Positions 1 through 7,196 are shown, numbered from the stretch's first letter. The stretch is DNA of 17,446 nt from Planctomycetota bacterium (GCA_023261405.1 JAHFOZ010000013.1:1-17446); one strand, 5' to 3'. Notes: generated by a model not told the origin, from the sequence alone. Made by a program: numbers and translations.

Positions 1-704
1 TCGAGGAAGATCGTCCCGCCGTCCGCCAGCTCGAAGCGGCCCGGCTTGGACGCCGCGGCGCCCGTGAAGGCGCCCTTCTCGTAGCCGAAGAGCTCGCTCT
101 CGATCAGCGTCTCCGGCAGGGCGGCGCAGATCACCTTGATGAAGGGCTTGCCCTTGCGCTTCGACTGGTCGTGCACGGCGCGGGCCACGAGCTCCTTCCC
201 CGTGCCGCTCTCGCCGCGGATGAGCACGGTCGAGCTCGTCGGGGCCACGCGGGCGACGAGCGCGTAGACCTCCTTCATGAGGGGCGACTGCCCGATCATG
301 TCGCCCGGCGTCTCGGCCACCTCGCCGCCCGCCTTCTGCCGGTCGATCGCGCGCCGGACCTCGAAGAGGATCTCGTCGCGGTCGAAGGGCTTCCGCACGT
401 AGCCCGCCGCGCCCATCTCCCAGGCGCGCTGGCCGACCTCCGCAGTGCCGTGCGCGGTGATCAGGATCACCTGGAGCGAGGGGTCGATCGCGAGGGCGTG
501 CTCCAGGAGCTGCAACCCGTCGATGCCCGGCATCTTGAGGTCCGTGACGATGACGCCCACGTCCTCCGCGTGGAGCACGCGGAGCGCCGCCTCGCCGTTC
601 GGGGCCGTGACGCAGGGGATCTTCTCCTGGGCGAGGAAGCCGGAGAGGACCTTGACCATCGCCGGCTCGTCGTCGACCACGAGGACTTTCGACATCGCGG
701 CCAT
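1..704 (-). CDS. NtrC-family sigma54-dependent response regulator (partial, C-terminus off window)
   Basis: This is the output half of a two-component system. A receiver domain comes first: VLVVDDEP near residue 4 and a phosphoacceptor Asp in VIVTD (residue 52 counted from the ATG at 695, 55 from 704), with a conserved Lys in the later RKPF motif. The sigma54 AAA+ domain follows, with Walker A GESGTGKE and the sigma54-contacting GAFTGA loop inside ELFGYEKGAFTGA. The remaining AAA+ domain and the expected Fis-type DNA-binding domain lie beyond base 1. Two ATGs are possible, 704 and 695. The first overlaps the kinase stop as TAATG, which suggests translational coupling. By family knowledge it activates sigma54 promoters when phosphorylated by the adjacent kinase. 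The regulon is unknown. Confidence 0.95.
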   Translation of the reverse strand, partial: MAAMSKVLVVDDEPAMVKVLSGFLAQEKIPCVTAPNGEAALRVLHAEDVGVIVTDLKMPGIDGLQLLEHALAIDPSLQVILITAHGTAEVGQRAWEMGAAGYVRKPFDRDEILFEVRRAIDRQKAGGEVAETPGDMIGQSPLMKEVYALVARVAPTSSTVLIRGESGTGKELVARAVHDQSKRKGKPFIKVICAALPETLIESELFGYEKGAFTGAAASKPGRFELADGGTIFL

Positions 705-2218
705 TATAGGGTCCGCACCGGGAGGAGGAACGTAAACCTGCAGCCGTGGGGTTGGACCTCGTCGATCACCGTCTCGCCCCCGTGCGCCTCGACGATGCGC
801 AGCGCGATCGCCACGCCCAGGCCGGTCCCCTTGGCCTTCGTGGTGAAGAACGGCTGACCGATCCTCTCCCGGTGCTCCCGCGAGATCCCTGGACCCGTGT
901 CGGCGATCTCCACGGCCGCGAACGAGCGCAGCGCTGAGGCGGCCCCGCGGGTGCGGATCGAAAGGGTGCCGCCCTTCTCCCCCATCGCCTCCACCGCGTT
1001 GCGCAGCACGTTGGCCACGGCGGTGGTGAGGAGCGCCGGATCGGCCCACGCCGGCGGGAGCTCCGGGTCGAAGGCGGTCTCGATCCGGACCTGCGGAGGG
1101 AGCGACGCCGACTGGAGGCGCACCACGTCCGCGAGCAGCGACTGGAGCGGCACGTCCTGGAGGCGCGGCTCGAGGGGGCGCGCGTAGACGAGGAAGGACT
1201 CGACCACGCCGTTCAAGCGGTCCACCTCGCCCACGAGGAGCTGGAGGTAGTCCCGGGAGTCGGCCAGGCCCTCGCGGCCCTCGAGGTCCTTCTGCACGAA
1301 CTGGGCGGCTCCCTTGATGGCGGCGAGCGGGTTCTTGACCTCGTGCGCGACTCCGGCCGCCATGGTGCCGATCATCGCCAGCCGCTCGCGGCGCTGGGCG
1401 CGTTCGAAGAGCCGGAGGAAGAGGAGTCGGTAGAGCGCCACCGCCGTGAGGGCCGCGGTGGCCGCCACGACGAGGAAGACGTCCCACTGGCCGGGGATCC
1501 GCGGGGAGAAGACGGTGAGGACGAACGCGGCGGAGAGGACGAGGAGGATGACGAACACGGCCTGGCGCAGCGGGGTCTGCTGCCCGAGGATGTCGCGGCG
1601 GAGGATGGTCCCGGCGAGGATGAGGGTGCAGAGGAAGCTGCCCAGGTGGCCCACGCCGAGGCGGTGGTTCAGGTCGGCGTAGTCCGTGAGGCCCGTCAAC
1701 GCCCCCACGGCGATGCCAAGCCCGACGAAGAGGAGCGCGTTCCGCTCCGCGGGCGACTCCAGCTCGCGATACCGGTTCCGGACGAGCACCAGTGAGGCCA
1801 CCAGGAAGGGGAGGAGGACGGCGAGGTGGACGAGGTTCCACGCCGGGAGATCCACGAACTGCTTGAGGGCCGGCGAGAGGAGCGCCCCGGCGGCCCCGAT
1901 CATGAAGACGCTCATGACGGCATAGAGGACGAAGGTCCAGCGGCGGAGCGAGACTTCGCGGTGGATGAAGACGAGCACGAAGTGCCAGGCGAGCGCCGGG
2001 GGCATCGTGGAGCCCAGGAGCCGGATGGTGTGCCAGGTCGATTCCCTCGAGTCGGCGGGGACGGCGGCCGCGGCGATGTCCCAGACGAAGAGCGTGAGGC
2101 AGAGGAGCGCGATGGGGAGCGACCCGCGGGCGCGCCGGGCCCGCACAATCACGAAGAGGGCGAGGAAGAGGTTCCCGGCGCTCGCCGCGAGGTAGAGGAA
2201 CTCCCGGATCCCGGTCAT
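704..2218 (-). CDS. Multi-pass membrane sensor histidine kinase (NtrB/HisKA type)
   Basis: The N-terminal half (residues about 5-275, numbering from the upstream ATG at 2230) consists of seven or more hydrophobic helices with short loops, resembling the N-terminal 7TM sensor domains of some kinases. A cytoplasmic kinase follows: H-box AHEVKNPLAAIKG with His296, N-box NVLRNAVEA around 407-415, G1 DTGPGIS at 444-450 and G2 GTGLGVA at 468-474. There is no PAS domain. Gene order and the one-base overlap identify the NtrC-type regulator as its partner. I chose the ATG at 2218 because a TAGAAT -10 box ends ten bases before it and overlaps the 2230 ATG. The 2230 start would add MRGR. The signal sensed cannot be inferred. 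Confidence 0.93.
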   Translation of the reverse strand: MTGIREFLYLAASAGNLFLALFVIVRARRARGSLPIALLCLTLFVWDIAAAAVPADSRESTWHTIRLLGSTMPPALAWHFVLVFIHREVSLRRWTFVLYAVMSVFMIGAAGALLSPALKQFVDLPAWNLVHLAVLLPFLVASLVLVRNRYRELESPAERNALLFVGLGIAVGALTGLTDYADLNHRLGVGHLGSFLCTLILAGTILRRDILGQQTPLRQAVFVILLVLSAAFVLTVFSPRIPGQWDVFLVVAATAALTAVALYRLLFLRLFERAQRRERLAMIGTMAAGVAHEVKNPLAAIKGAAQFVQKDLEGREGLADSRDYLQLLVGEVDRLNGVVESFLVYARPLEPRLQDVPLQSLLADVVRLQSASLPPQVRIETAFDPELPPAWADPALLTTAVANVLRNAVEAMGEKGGTLSIRTRGAASALRSFAAVEIADTGPGISREHRERIGQPFFTTKAKGTGLGVAIALRIVEAHGGETVIDEVQPHGCRFTFLLPVRTL

Positions 2219-2228
2219 GCGTCCACGC

Positions 2229-2258
2229 ATTCTATCCGGGGACTCGCCGGGACGTCGA
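2229..2258 (-). promoter_or_regulatory. Putative promoter of histidine kinase operon
   Basis: On the minus strand TAGAAT (2234-2229) is preceded after 18 bases by TCGACG (2258-2253), four of six matches to TTGACA. The -10 ends ten bases before the ATG at 2218, so a transcript would be leaderless or nearly so. Confidence 0.35.
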
Positions 2259-2421
2259 GGGCCGCGGGGGGCCCCTCGGCACGACGGCGAATCCCGACCC
2301 GGGGGAGGATGACGTTCGGACGGTAAGGCACGGCCACTCTCGCCTGGGCACGCGCGGGCAGCTCTTGAAGGGTTCGGTCCTCCTGGACTTGTCCGGGCTC
2401 AACCCTCCCCCTCACCACTCC

Positions 2422-2450
2422 TTCCCACTGCTCACTCCTCTTTGTATGAT
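2422..2450 (+). promoter_or_regulatory. Putative promoter of the 2482 gene
   Basis: TTCCCA (2422-2427), a 17-base spacer and TATGAT (2445-2450) form a sigma70-like promoter about 31 bases before the ATG at 2482. The rest of the interval 2219-2421 holds a GC-rich imperfect inverted repeat near 2260-2279 and nothing else I recognise. Confidence 0.4.
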
Positions 2451-2481
2451 CAGACCGCTCACTTTACCGGCGAGGTCGCCT

Positions 2482-3084
2482 ATGGGATATGTCCTTGCTG
2501 CCATCGGGATTGTGATCGTTGCCTTCATCGGGTGGCGATGGACGTCGGTCGGGCGCGGCGCGCGGCAGCGCGATGCGAAGCTCCTGAAGGCCCTAGACCC
2601 TCTCGCAGAAAGGCTGGGCCGGAAGGAGGCGATCACCCCGGACGAGGTCGCGGCGCTGACTCGCCAGCCTCAATACCGCCCTATGCTCTACGAGATGCTG
2701 AAGTATGTTGAACGGCTCGATCTGTTCCCGCCGGAAGATCGATCCATCGTGTCTCAGGGCGAGGGAATCCTCTGTTACTGGCTCATGCACCCCAACGAGT
2801 TTCAGGATGCTCCACGCAGCATCGAACTCGTGGAGGAAGTCGAGAGGCCGATCGGGAAGGAGCGAGTCAGGTTCCTCGTCTTCCGCTTTCAGATGCCCCC
2901 GGGCCACTGGGCGGAGAAGGACGGATGGCTGCTTGGGCTTGCGGGGCCTTTCTCAGGAGATGCCATACCCTATTCCGGGGCCGCCTCGGGCTTCTCTCGA
3001 TGCAGCGACAAGTTCGGCGAGATCAAGCCGGCGGATCTGGTGGATGGGTATATCGAGATCTTGGCGCCTAGGGCCCCATCCTAG
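2482..3084 (+). CDS. Membrane-anchored hypothetical protein
   Basis: I do not recognise the family. The 200-residue product starts with one hydrophobic helix (residues about 3-18, MGYVLAAIGIVIVAFIGW) followed by basic residues, so it is probably anchored in the inner membrane with the remainder cytoplasmic. Residues 30-85 are predicted helical and charged; residues 90-195 look like a compact alpha/beta domain rich in aromatic residues (GILCYWLMHP, FLVFRFQMPPGHW). The ATG at 2482 has GAGG six bases upstream. In-frame upstream codons, including the ATG at 2446, lack a ribosome site and overlap the promoter-like TATGAT. Its third-position GC is lower than that of its neighbours, so it may be a less conserved or more recently acquired gene. 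Confidence 0.75.
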   Translation: MGYVLAAIGIVIVAFIGWRWTSVGRGARQRDAKLLKALDPLAERLGRKEAITPDEVAALTRQPQYRPMLYEMLKYVERLDLFPPEDRSIVSQGEGILCYWLMHPNEFQDAPRSIELVEEVERPIGKERVRFLVFRFQMPPGHWAEKDGWLLGLAGPFSGDAIPYSGAASGFSRCSDKFGEIKPADLVDGYIEILAPRAPS

Positions 3085-3113
3085 CCCTGCACTTCCCGGA
3101 AGTTCGGGGCCAG

Positions 3114-3356
3114 GTGAAGGTCGCCTACGTCGGGTGGGACGCGACGTGGGACAAGTGGCTCGGCAAGGATTGGATTCGCCCCGTCGTACCCCCGCAGTTC
3201 CCCAAGGACACCCGGGTCCAGGTCGAGTGGAAGGGGACGTGGTATCCCGCGGTCGTCCTGGACGGGAAGCTCGGCCCACACTACATCCACTACGACGACT
3301 ACTCGAAGGCCTGGGACGAATGGGTCGCGCCCGGGAGGATTCGCACCACGCCCTGA
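3114..3356 (+). CDS. Small Tudor-knot / agenet-like domain protein
   Basis: The 80-residue product contains two related modules. Residues about 31-77 form a complete Tudor-knot-like pattern: VQVEWKGTWYPAVVLDG, then HYIHYDDYSKAWDEWV and RIR. Residues 1-23 repeat only the second half (VAYVGWDATWDKWLGKDWIRP). In eukaryotes such folds read chromatin or bind nucleic acid; in bacteria their role is uncertain. The start is a GTG with GGGG four bases upstream. The same frame is open back to base 3072 without an ATG, so the beginning may be misjudged or the first module truncated. It follows the 2482 gene by 29 bases and may be co-transcribed. Domain assignment is from motif memory. Confidence 0.65.
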   Translation: MKVAYVGWDATWDKWLGKDWIRPVVPPQFPKDTRVQVEWKGTWYPAVVLDGKLGPHYIHYDDYSKAWDEWVAPGRIRTTP

Positions 3357-3371
3357 CCCGGCCGCCCGCGC

Positions 3372-3400
3372 TGGACTCGCGCCGGGGAATCTCCTATCCT
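3372..3400 (+). promoter_or_regulatory. Putative leaderless-type promoter of LRR gene
   Basis: TGGACT (3372-3377), a 17-base spacer and TATCCT (3395-3400) end only eight bases before the ATG at 3409, and no clear Shine-Dalgarno sequence lies between. Confidence 0.4.
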
Positions 3401-3408
3401 CGGGACCC

Positions 3409-4287
3409 ATGAGACTCGCCGCCCTGACGCTCCTGCTGGCCGCCCAGGAACCCGACAGCGCCGAGTCACTCCGCGCTCTCGGGGCCCAGGTCACCGAGAC
3501 CGGCGGCGCTGTCACCCGCGTCTCGTTCAAGGACTCGTCGAAGCTCGGCGACGCCGAATTCCGGCGCCTCGGACGCCTGAAGGATCTCAAGGCGCTCACC
3601 CTCTATGGCGGCTGCAAGGGGCTCAATGACGAGACCCTGCCCCTGCTGTCGGGCTTGACCCGGCTGGAGGAACTCCAGGTCGACGGCCTCCAGGCCACCG
3701 ACGCCGGCCTCGCGCAGATCGCGGTGCTCACGAACCTCCGCTCGATCGCATTCTTCCACCCGTCTCTCGACCTCAAGGGCTTCGACGGCTCGGGCTTCGC
3801 CGCGCTCAAGGCGCTGCCCAAGCTGGAGCGCCTCACCGTCGCGGGCACTCGCTTCGATGACAAGGGGATGGCCGCGATCGCCGAGATCGGACAGCTCCGC
3901 GAGTTCCGCACTTGGCACACGCACCAGACGCAGGCCGGAAACAGCTCGCTCGAAAAGCTCCCCGCCCTCCGTGTCCTCCGCCTCGGCCAGCGCCTCCGCC
4001 GCTGGGACGGCGCCTCCAACGCCGCCTCCCTCGACGACTCGACGCTCGAGGTTCTCTCGCGCCTGAAAACCCTCGAGGAGCTCACGCTCGACGAGGCGCG
4101 GCTCTCGCTCGAGGCCCTCATGCAGCTCAAGTCCCTGCCGAAGCTCCGCAAGCTGGAACTGCTCCGGATCGACATCCCGGCGGAAGACGTCGACCGCCTC
4201 CGGTCGGCCCTGCCGGACGTGAAGGTGGAGTGGAAGCCCCTGAGCGATGACGAGCGGAAGAAGCTGGACGCCTACCTGAAGCCGTAG
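3409..4287 (+). CDS. Exported leucine-rich-repeat-like protein
   Basis: The 292-residue protein begins with a very short hydrophobic signal (MRLAALTLLLAAQEP) likely cleaved near residue 12. The rest consists of irregular leucine-rich repeats, for example LKDLKALTLYGGCKGLNDETLPLLSG, LEELQVDGLQATDAGLAQIA and LERLTVAGTRFDDKGMAAIA. This resembles the cysteine-poor, RI-like repeats common in planctomycete exported proteins. Such solenoids usually bind other proteins; there is no catalytic domain. The C-terminal KPLSDDERKKLDAYLKP is a charged helix after the last repeat. It stands alone on the plus strand and ends against a frameshifted minus-strand gene. No specific ligand can be named. Confidence 0.85.
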   Translation: MRLAALTLLLAAQEPDSAESLRALGAQVTETGGAVTRVSFKDSSKLGDAEFRRLGRLKDLKALTLYGGCKGLNDETLPLLSGLTRLEELQVDGLQATDAGLAQIAVLTNLRSIAFFHPSLDLKGFDGSGFAALKALPKLERLTVAGTRFDDKGMAAIAEIGQLREFRTWHTHQTQAGNSSLEKLPALRVLRLGQRLRRWDGASNAASLDDSTLEVLSRLKTLEELTLDEARLSLEALMQLKSLPKLRKLELLRIDIPAEDVDRLRSALPDVKVEWKPLSDDERKKLDAYLKP

Positions 4288-4634
4288 GAGCGGGACCGGC
4301 GGGGGCTCGCCCCGACGGGCCCCCGACCTTCGATCGCAGCCCGCGCACGCGCAGGAGCCAGCCGTCCAGCCAGGCGCGGTCGCCCTCCTCCGGCAGGGGC
4401 CAGGGCTTGAGGGCATCGATGGCCGCCACCTCGCTTCGGGCCCTCCTTCCACACGGGCGGCTCCGCCCCGCGGGCGATGCGCGCCGCGTCGCCCAGAAGG
4501 CGCAGCAGGGGGTAGGTCCACTTGGTGTCGTACGCGCCGCCCGTGTTGTGGGAGTGAGATCCCCACACCTTGGCGAAGAGGACCCGGCCCGGGAGGGTCA
4601 GCCCCTTGAGAAAATCGCCCACGCCCATCATCAT
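4288..4634 (-). pseudogene. Frameshifted gene after the methyltransferase; possible nucleotidyltransferase remnant
   Basis: The ATG at 4634 overlaps the methyltransferase stop as ATGA, so translation is coupled. The first 60 or so codons (MMMGVGDFLKGLTLPGRVLF, later WGSHSHNTG and YDTKWTYPLLRLLGDAARI) have high third-position GC. After the GGGCCCTCC run at 4438-4446 third-position GC drops in this frame and rises in the frame one base over, which reads EVAAIDALKPWPLPEEGDRAW and WLLRVRGLR. One extra base in that run would explain it. Unshifted, the frame ends at 4272 inside the LRR gene. GSHSHNT followed by YDTK...LLRLL faintly recalls the motifs of pol-beta-type nucleotidyltransferases with the catalytic core missing; this is weak. 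Confidence 0.5.
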
Positions 4635-5383
4635 GCCGTTCTCCGCGCCGCCCAGAAGCGGCAGTCCACGCTCGCCCGGGTCACGGCCTCCGGCTCCGCC
4701 GCCAGCGCCGGACGCCAGGCATCCTCGATCCATTCCAGCCCCGCTTCCGCGAGACCCTCCAGGACTTCCTTCCTGGCCGGGATGTGGATGAAGTACTCCC
4801 GGCCCGCGTCCTCGAAGACCTTGTCGCCGAATTCGTGGAGCCTCGGGTCCTGCCGGCCTTCCCTCCAGCGCCCGCGCTCGGCCTCCCACTCCGCGCGCCA
4901 CTCGACGGCCGCGTCGCGGTCGTGCGTCGTGAAGACGAAGACGCCGCCCGGCGCCAGCACGCGCCGCACCTCGGCCAGCGCCCGGACCCGCTCCGCCCGG
5001 CGCGGGATCCCCATGAGCCCGTTGAACGAGAAGAGGCATCCCGCGAAGGTCCGATCGGGGAACGGCAGGCAGCACGCATCGCCCACGCGGAAGGGGATGG
5101 AGACCCCCGACCGGGCGGCGTGCCCCATGGCCTCGCGCACCAGGACCGGCGTGAGATCGAGCCCCACGATCTTCCCGTACCCAAGCCCCCGGAGCGCGAA
5201 CGTGGTCCGGCCGGCCCCGCACCCGAGATCGAGGAGCAGGCCCTCGACCGGCAGGTGCCGGCGGAAGAAGAGTTTCTCCGACTCCCAGAGCCCGATCTCC
5301 GCCACCGCGCGCGAATAGCCCTCGATCGCGACCGGATGGGAGAACGACTCCAGGACGAACCCGCGGTCCACTCGTGACGTCAT
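4631..5383 (-). CDS. Class I SAM-dependent methyltransferase
   Basis: The 250-residue product has the Rossmann methyltransferase motifs in order: motif I LDLGCGAGRTT at 51-61 binding S-adenosylmethionine, the acidic end of strand 2 in GLDLTPVLV (Asp76), GDACCLPFPDRTF at 101-113, and RVLAPGGVFVFTTHD at 141-155. The length and motif spacing match the Methyltransf_11/25 type, small-molecule or quinone-like enzymes; the substrate is unknown. The C-terminal part includes YFIHIPARKEVLEGLAEAGL, the usual last strand-helix region. Its ATG overlaps the stop of the preceding lipoprotein gene (ATGA) and its own stop overlaps the next gene, so it sits in a coupled three-gene unit. Confidence 0.92.
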   Translation of the reverse strand: MTSRVDRGFVLESFSHPVAIEGYSRAVAEIGLWESEKLFFRRHLPVEGLLLDLGCGAGRTTFALRGLGYGKIVGLDLTPVLVREAMGHAARSGVSIPFRVGDACCLPFPDRTFAGCLFSFNGLMGIPRRAERVRALAEVRRVLAPGGVFVFTTHDRDAAVEWRAEWEAERGRWREGRQDPRLHEFGDKVFEDAGREYFIHIPARKEVLEGLAEAGLEWIEDAWRPALAAEPEAVTRASVDCRFWAARRTA

Positions 5384-5685
5384 AGCCAGCCTCTCAAGAA
5401 TACAGCCTTGGGGGGAAAGCGGAGGCCCCGCCGGTCAGGGAGGATGGGCCGGGGGGCCTCCGCGACGGAGACCGCGACGATCGCGGCCTCCCTGGGGGTC
5501 GCTTCACGCCGGGCCGACCCGCAGGTCCCGGGGCAGCCCGCAAGTTTTAGGGCCGCGAGTGCCAGAGGCAGGACGACGAACCACCGAAGTCGGGGACGTC
5601 TCTCGCGGCCCGGGTTATCTTTCCGCCGCGGCGGGCCCTCCATGAGTTCCGCCGCGATCCATTCGCGCTCAACGTCCGGTCCCAT
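5380..5685 (-). CDS. Putative small lipoprotein
   Basis: No family is recognised. The 101-residue product has a basic stretch (RRPRLRW) followed by a hydrophobic segment ending in a lipobox, LKLAGC, with the candidate lipidated Cys at residue 51. A 50-residue lead is long for a signal peptide, so the internal ATG at 5643 (residue 15) may be the true start. The mature part is short, proline and arginine rich, and ends KAVFLRGWL. Its stop overlaps the methyltransferase start (ATGA). The upstream ATG lies only six bases after the T-tract of an intrinsic terminator, so expression may depend on read-through or on an unseen internal promoter. Confidence 0.5.
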   Translation of the reverse strand: MGPDVEREWIAAELMEGPPRRKDNPGRERRPRLRWFVVLPLALAALKLAGCPGTCGSARREATPREAAIVAVSVAEAPRPILPDRRGLRFPPKAVFLRGWL

Positions 5686-5691
5686 AAACAG

Positions 5692-5723
5692 AAAAACCCC
5701 CGAGGTCCTGGGGGCCTCGAGGG
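5692..5723 (-). terminator. Intrinsic terminator / possible attenuator
   Basis: Read on the minus strand, CCCTCGAGG pairs with CCTCGGGGG (nine pairs, one G-U) around a nine-base loop and is followed by five T. It lies 26 bases after the 31-codon ORF and six before the lipoprotein ATG, the layout of a transcription attenuator or of a terminator closing a tiny gene. Confidence 0.8.
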
Positions 5724-5749
5724 TCGTCGTCCCGGTGAAAGACTCCAGT

Positions 5750-5845
5750 TCACATCGGGGTCACCTCCGAGGCCGGGTCGCCGCCGAAGTCGGCCAGGAT
5801 GCCGACCCCCGACGCTCGCCCGGACGGGATCCGGATCTTCGTCAT
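5750..5845 (-). CDS. 31-codon small ORF (leader peptide or small protein)
   Basis: ATG at 5845, TGA at 5752-5750. The peptide starts MTKIRIPSGRASGVG and ends DPASEVTPM. Thirty of its 31 sense codons end in G or C, matching genuine genes here and arguing for real coding. There is no hydrophobic segment, no run of identical codons typical of amino-acid attenuators, and no family I recognise. A weak AGCAGG precedes the start. It is followed at once by a strong terminator and then by the lipoprotein-methyltransferase unit. It could be a regulatory leader ORF or an independent microprotein with its own terminator. Confidence 0.4.
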   Translation of the reverse strand: MTKIRIPSGRASGVGILADFGGDPASEVTPM

Positions 5846-5949
5846 GTACCTGCTTGAACCGGGAGGGCGGCGCGCGGTTCGGGGAAAAATCGCAGAGGCG
5901 CGTCGAATCTCATGAACCTGGACGCGTCCTGCGGGTTAGAGGGATTGAG

Positions 5950-6006
5950 ATGCGAGACCAAGGTTGCCGATCCTTCCCCCATGCGATGGAGATCGCCCCC
6001 GGCTAG
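5950..6006 (+). CDS. Possible 18-residue ORF inside the structured RNA
   Basis: An ATG at 5950 has GAGGG six bases upstream, a good ribosome site, and reads MRDQGCRSFPHAMEIAPG before TAG. It lies exactly between the 5891-5933 hairpin and the terminal hairpins. Codon third positions are only moderately GC, so coding is uncertain; it may be a leader peptide or chance. Confidence 0.22.
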   Translation: MRDQGCRSFPHAMEIAPG

Positions 6007-6028
6007 CCTGCCGAGCCGTTCCGGCAGG

Positions 6029-6057
6029 CCCGAGGGGTTGCAGCCTCGGGCTTTTTA
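6029..6057 (+). terminator. Rho-independent terminator
   Basis: CCCGAGG (6029-6035) and CCTCGGG (6044-6050) form a seven-pair stem with an eight-base loop, followed by CTTTTTA. It points in the plus direction and ends the candidate RNA 5881-6058. Confidence 0.8.
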
Positions 6058-6086
6058 GTTTCCCGCGAGCGTTGATGGGGTCGGGT

Positions 6087-6119
6087 GTTCCGGGGGGGCT
6101 TGTTCGATCTCCCCGGAAC
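6087..6119. repeat. Perfect inverted repeat upstream of TPR gene
   Basis: GTTCCGGGG (6087-6095) and CCCCGGAAC (6111-6119) are a perfect nine-base inverted repeat with a 15-base centre. It lies just before a TACACT box at 6143, so it could be an operator; it has no immediate T-tract, though GGGTTTT follows seven bases later. Confidence 0.45.
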
Positions 6120-6142
6120 GCCCGGGTTTTCCACTGATGGAG

Positions 6143-6148
6143 TACACT
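6143..6148 (+). promoter_or_regulatory. Candidate -10 box of TPR gene
   Basis: TACACT lies 53 bases before the ATG at 6202. No good -35 hexamer is visible at 16-18 bases, so the call rests on the -10 alone. An identical TACACT stands before the 7989 hydrolase gene. Confidence 0.3.
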
Positions 6149-6201
6149 AGAACGGTCTAACGTCGCGACGGGTGGAGTCGTCCTTACTGATAGGAGACCC
6201 C

Positions 6202-7074
6202 ATGGCGAAACCCAATGGCGAAGGGGAAGTCACCCGCGTCCTCAGGAAGGTGGGCCGGACTCTGGACCAGGGGAAGTACGACGAGGCCCTTCGTGACCTG
6301 CTGCACCTCTCGGAAAAGTACCCGGATGCCGGGGAGATCCGGCCGCAGATCGCGGAGGTGCTGCTCCGGCGCGGGCAGTCGCGCGAGAAGCGGGGCAAGA
6401 CCCGGGAGGCGCGGGCGGACTTCGAGCGCTCGCTCAACTGGACCCCGAAGGCGGAGGCGCTCGCGGCCCTGGCCCGGAGCCTGATGGCGGAAGGGAAGCT
6501 GGACCGCGCGCACGAGCTGCTCAACGGCGCGCTCGAGATCGACGACACGTACGGCCCGACGCACGAGGCGATCGGGAAGCTGATGCTGCTGTGGCAGGAG
6601 TACTCCGAGGCGGCCCGCGCGTTCGAGCAGGCGCTCGGCCTGGGCCACGCGACGCCGGACCTTTACCAGTCGGCGTGGGACGCCTACATGCGGCTGGAGC
6701 ACTTCGACCGGGCGCATGAGCTCATCCTGGAGGGCGTGGAACGGTTCCCGGAGAGCGACGCGCTCCAGCTCGCGGCGGGCGATTCGTTCGTGTACGCGAG
6801 GGGGGAGAGCGCCGAGGCCCGGCCGTACTGGCGCCGGGCCGCGGAGCTGAATCCCCGGAGCTTCATGGCGCTCTTCAACCTGGCCGGCGACGCCGCGGCC
6901 GCGGGGAAACGCACGGAGGCGCTGGGCCTCCTGCGACGGGCTGCGGACGTGGACCTGGAACGCGCGCAGAGGCTGTGGAAGGACGACCTTTCCCAGCCGC
7001 TGAAGAAGTTCGGCGATTTCGCGCGGGACGTGGAGTTCGGCAAGGCGCTCGGCTTGGAGGCTGACCAGGGGTGA
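6202..7074 (+). CDS. Tetratricopeptide-repeat protein
   Basis: The 290-residue product is an array of about seven TPR-like helix pairs, for example KYDEALRDLLHLSEKYPDAG, KLDRAHELLNGALEIDDTYG, YSEAARAFEQALGLGHATPD and HFDRAHELILEGVERFPESD. TPR solenoids mediate protein-protein contacts; no enzymatic domain is attached. There is no signal peptide or membrane segment, so it is probably cytoplasmic. I chose the ATG at 6202 because TAGGAGA precedes it by six bases; the frame is open upstream to a GTG at 6172 without a ribosome site. It is monocistronic between a terminator-closed RNA region and the tRNA cluster. The partner is unknown. Confidence 0.88.
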   Translation: MAKPNGEGEVTRVLRKVGRTLDQGKYDEALRDLLHLSEKYPDAGEIRPQIAEVLLRRGQSREKRGKTREARADFERSLNWTPKAEALAALARSLMAEGKLDRAHELLNGALEIDDTYGPTHEAIGKLMLLWQEYSEAARAFEQALGLGHATPDLYQSAWDAYMRLEHFDRAHELILEGVERFPESDALQLAAGDSFVYARGESAEARPYWRRAAELNPRSFMALFNLAGDAAAAGKRTEALGLLRRAADVDLERAQRLWKDDLSQPLKKFGDFARDVEFGKALGLEADQG

Positions 7075-7196
7075 GCCCGCATTGACTCTCCGCCCACGGC
7101 GGGAGCCCGGGAGTCCATGCAGTCGAACCGCCAGGCCGTAGCCGGCGCCCCATCAATCCGCCTTCCCCATCACGACAGAGACATTCTGGTTCGACC

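Larger units (their letters stand above)
5881..6058 (+). ncRNA. Candidate structured small RNA or leader RNA
   Basis: No long gene occupies 5846-6201. On the plus strand three hairpins follow each other. At 5891-5933 CGCAG-A-GGCGCGTC pairs with GACGCGTCCTGCG (13 pairs, one bulged A, 16-base loop). At 6006-6029 GCCTGCCG pairs with CGGCAGGC. At 6029-6050 CCCGAGG pairs with CCTCGGG, followed by CTTTTT. I see no SRP, 6S, tmRNA or known riboswitch signature. The 5' end is a guess, as no convincing promoter was found. It may be an independent sRNA or a terminated leader of the TPR gene 145 bases downstream. Confidence 0.4.

Noticed and set aside
3466..4566. Long minus-strand frame opposite the LRR gene
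   Set aside because: Its composition is a charged Arg/Glu/Leu mirror of the LRR gene, and the plus-strand product has clear repeats and a signal.
5881..5980. tRNA-Sec or another long tRNA, since GGGGAA and TTCCCC lie about 99 bases apart
   Set aside because: There is no consistent anticodon stem or T-arm; the central 13-pair hairpin is incompatible with a cloverleaf.
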